Below, in pieces: positions 63,454 through 64,000 of a stretch of DNA of 64,000 nucleotides. The notes under the pieces are model-generated. The model was not told the origin of the DNA. It saw only the letters and a program-made list of their open reading frames with translations, and ran no database searches. The first letter of the stretch is position 1; every line of letters starts with the position of its first letter. Both the position numbers and the translations under genes were made by a program. Location of the stretch: NCBI RefSeq assembly GCF_018320785.1, contig NC_054869.1:35318289-35382288 (forward strand), written 5' to 3'. This stretch comes from Cheilinus undulatus (taxonomy: Eukaryota > Chordata > Actinopteri > Labriformes > Labridae).

Positions 63454-64000
63454 CTGAAATTCAACCATAAATGATGATTACATCAACATACAGCACACTT
63501 AAACTTATTACCATAAAGAAGTAATACAACATCACGTTGTAAAGACCTAATTTTTGTATTTTGATAAACTCATCTTTGAAGCATTTTAAGGGGCAATTTC
63601 TGGCATGGAATGAATATTTTTGTCAGACTGAATGTAATTTCTTGGTAAGGAACTTCTTTTCCCTTGTAAACAAGTAAACGCTTTCATGATAAAAGAAGCT
63701 GATAAGGTAAGGGTTTAAACTGTAAGAAGTATCAGATAATGAAAATCTCAAAGAAACCAATTCACCAAGAGTTTTGTGGAAAACAGTCAAATACTGAACA
63801 GAATGAAAGAAGGATACAGTTGCTATGACTGAACAAGGATTTTTTTTCTTATTTTCCTTTTGTGTTCTTTGAAGACCTTTAGTATTTGCAAATGGTTTAC
63901 TAACATCTAAGTCACTGCCAACGCACTCAATTACATTTTACCCCGACTACACCTAGTCTAACTGGCAAAAATCATCTTTCAAATCCTCCATATTAAAGTC
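63454..64000 (-). other. mier3: mier3 intron, runs off the window
   Basis: AT-rich, with no recognised exon. The ELM2-domain exons expected upstream in mier3 are not here. Confidence 0.7.

Overview
This window looks like nuclear DNA of a ray-finned (teleost) fish. The genes are split into many short exons with GT-AG introns. Their proteins are closest, from memory, to vertebrate MAPK4, ME2, ELAC1 and MIER3. The introns and spacers are full of typical fish repeats: several decayed Tc1-like transposons, hAT-like non-autonomous elements with 8-bp target duplications, Rex1/L2-type LINE pieces and a tRNA-derived SINE. I cannot name the species. There is no bacterial operon, CRISPR array or phage.

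Layout. 1-10236 is presumed intron of mapk4; it holds a pentanucleotide satellite with a higher-order structure, two Tc1-like elements and purine-rich tracts. 10237-20440 (+) holds the last six coding exons of mapk4 (ERK4, an atypical MAP kinase); the N-terminal half of the kinase lies to the left of the window. 20441-27400 is the mapk4 3' UTR and spacer with a hAT MITE and a reversed LINE piece. 27400-46004 (+) is a complete me2 gene (mitochondrial NAD-dependent malic enzyme; a non-coding first exon is inferred, followed by 14 coding exons and 582 residues). 49951-54342 (+) is a complete elac1 gene (short-form tRNase Z; 5 exons, 368 residues). 57565-63453 (-) is the 3' part of mier3 (ELM2-SANT corepressor), with its 3' UTR and the last four exons; the 5' part lies to the right of the window.

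The order mapk4 - me2 - elac1 matches the human 18q21 block (MAPK4-MRO-ME2-ELAC1-SMAD4, from memory). No MRO is seen, and where human has SMAD4 this window has mier3 on the opposite strand. The genes do not form one pathway. They act in kinase signalling (MAPK4 with the MK5 kinase), mitochondrial malate-to-pyruvate conversion (ME2), tRNA 3'-end processing or repair (ELAC1) and chromatin repression (MIER3).

The observations most worth a second look are: (1) a piece of 18S rRNA that starts exactly at the mature 5' end and lies just upstream of a same-strand LINE piece, inside a me2 intron; (2) the pentamer satellite interrupted by four copies of a conserved ~110-bp core; (3) an Arg-to-Cys change in the activation segment of mapk4; (4) a GC-AG intron in me2; (5) hAT-type elements with perfect 8-bp target duplications, and internal modules shared between different elements. 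I found no convincing new protein system.
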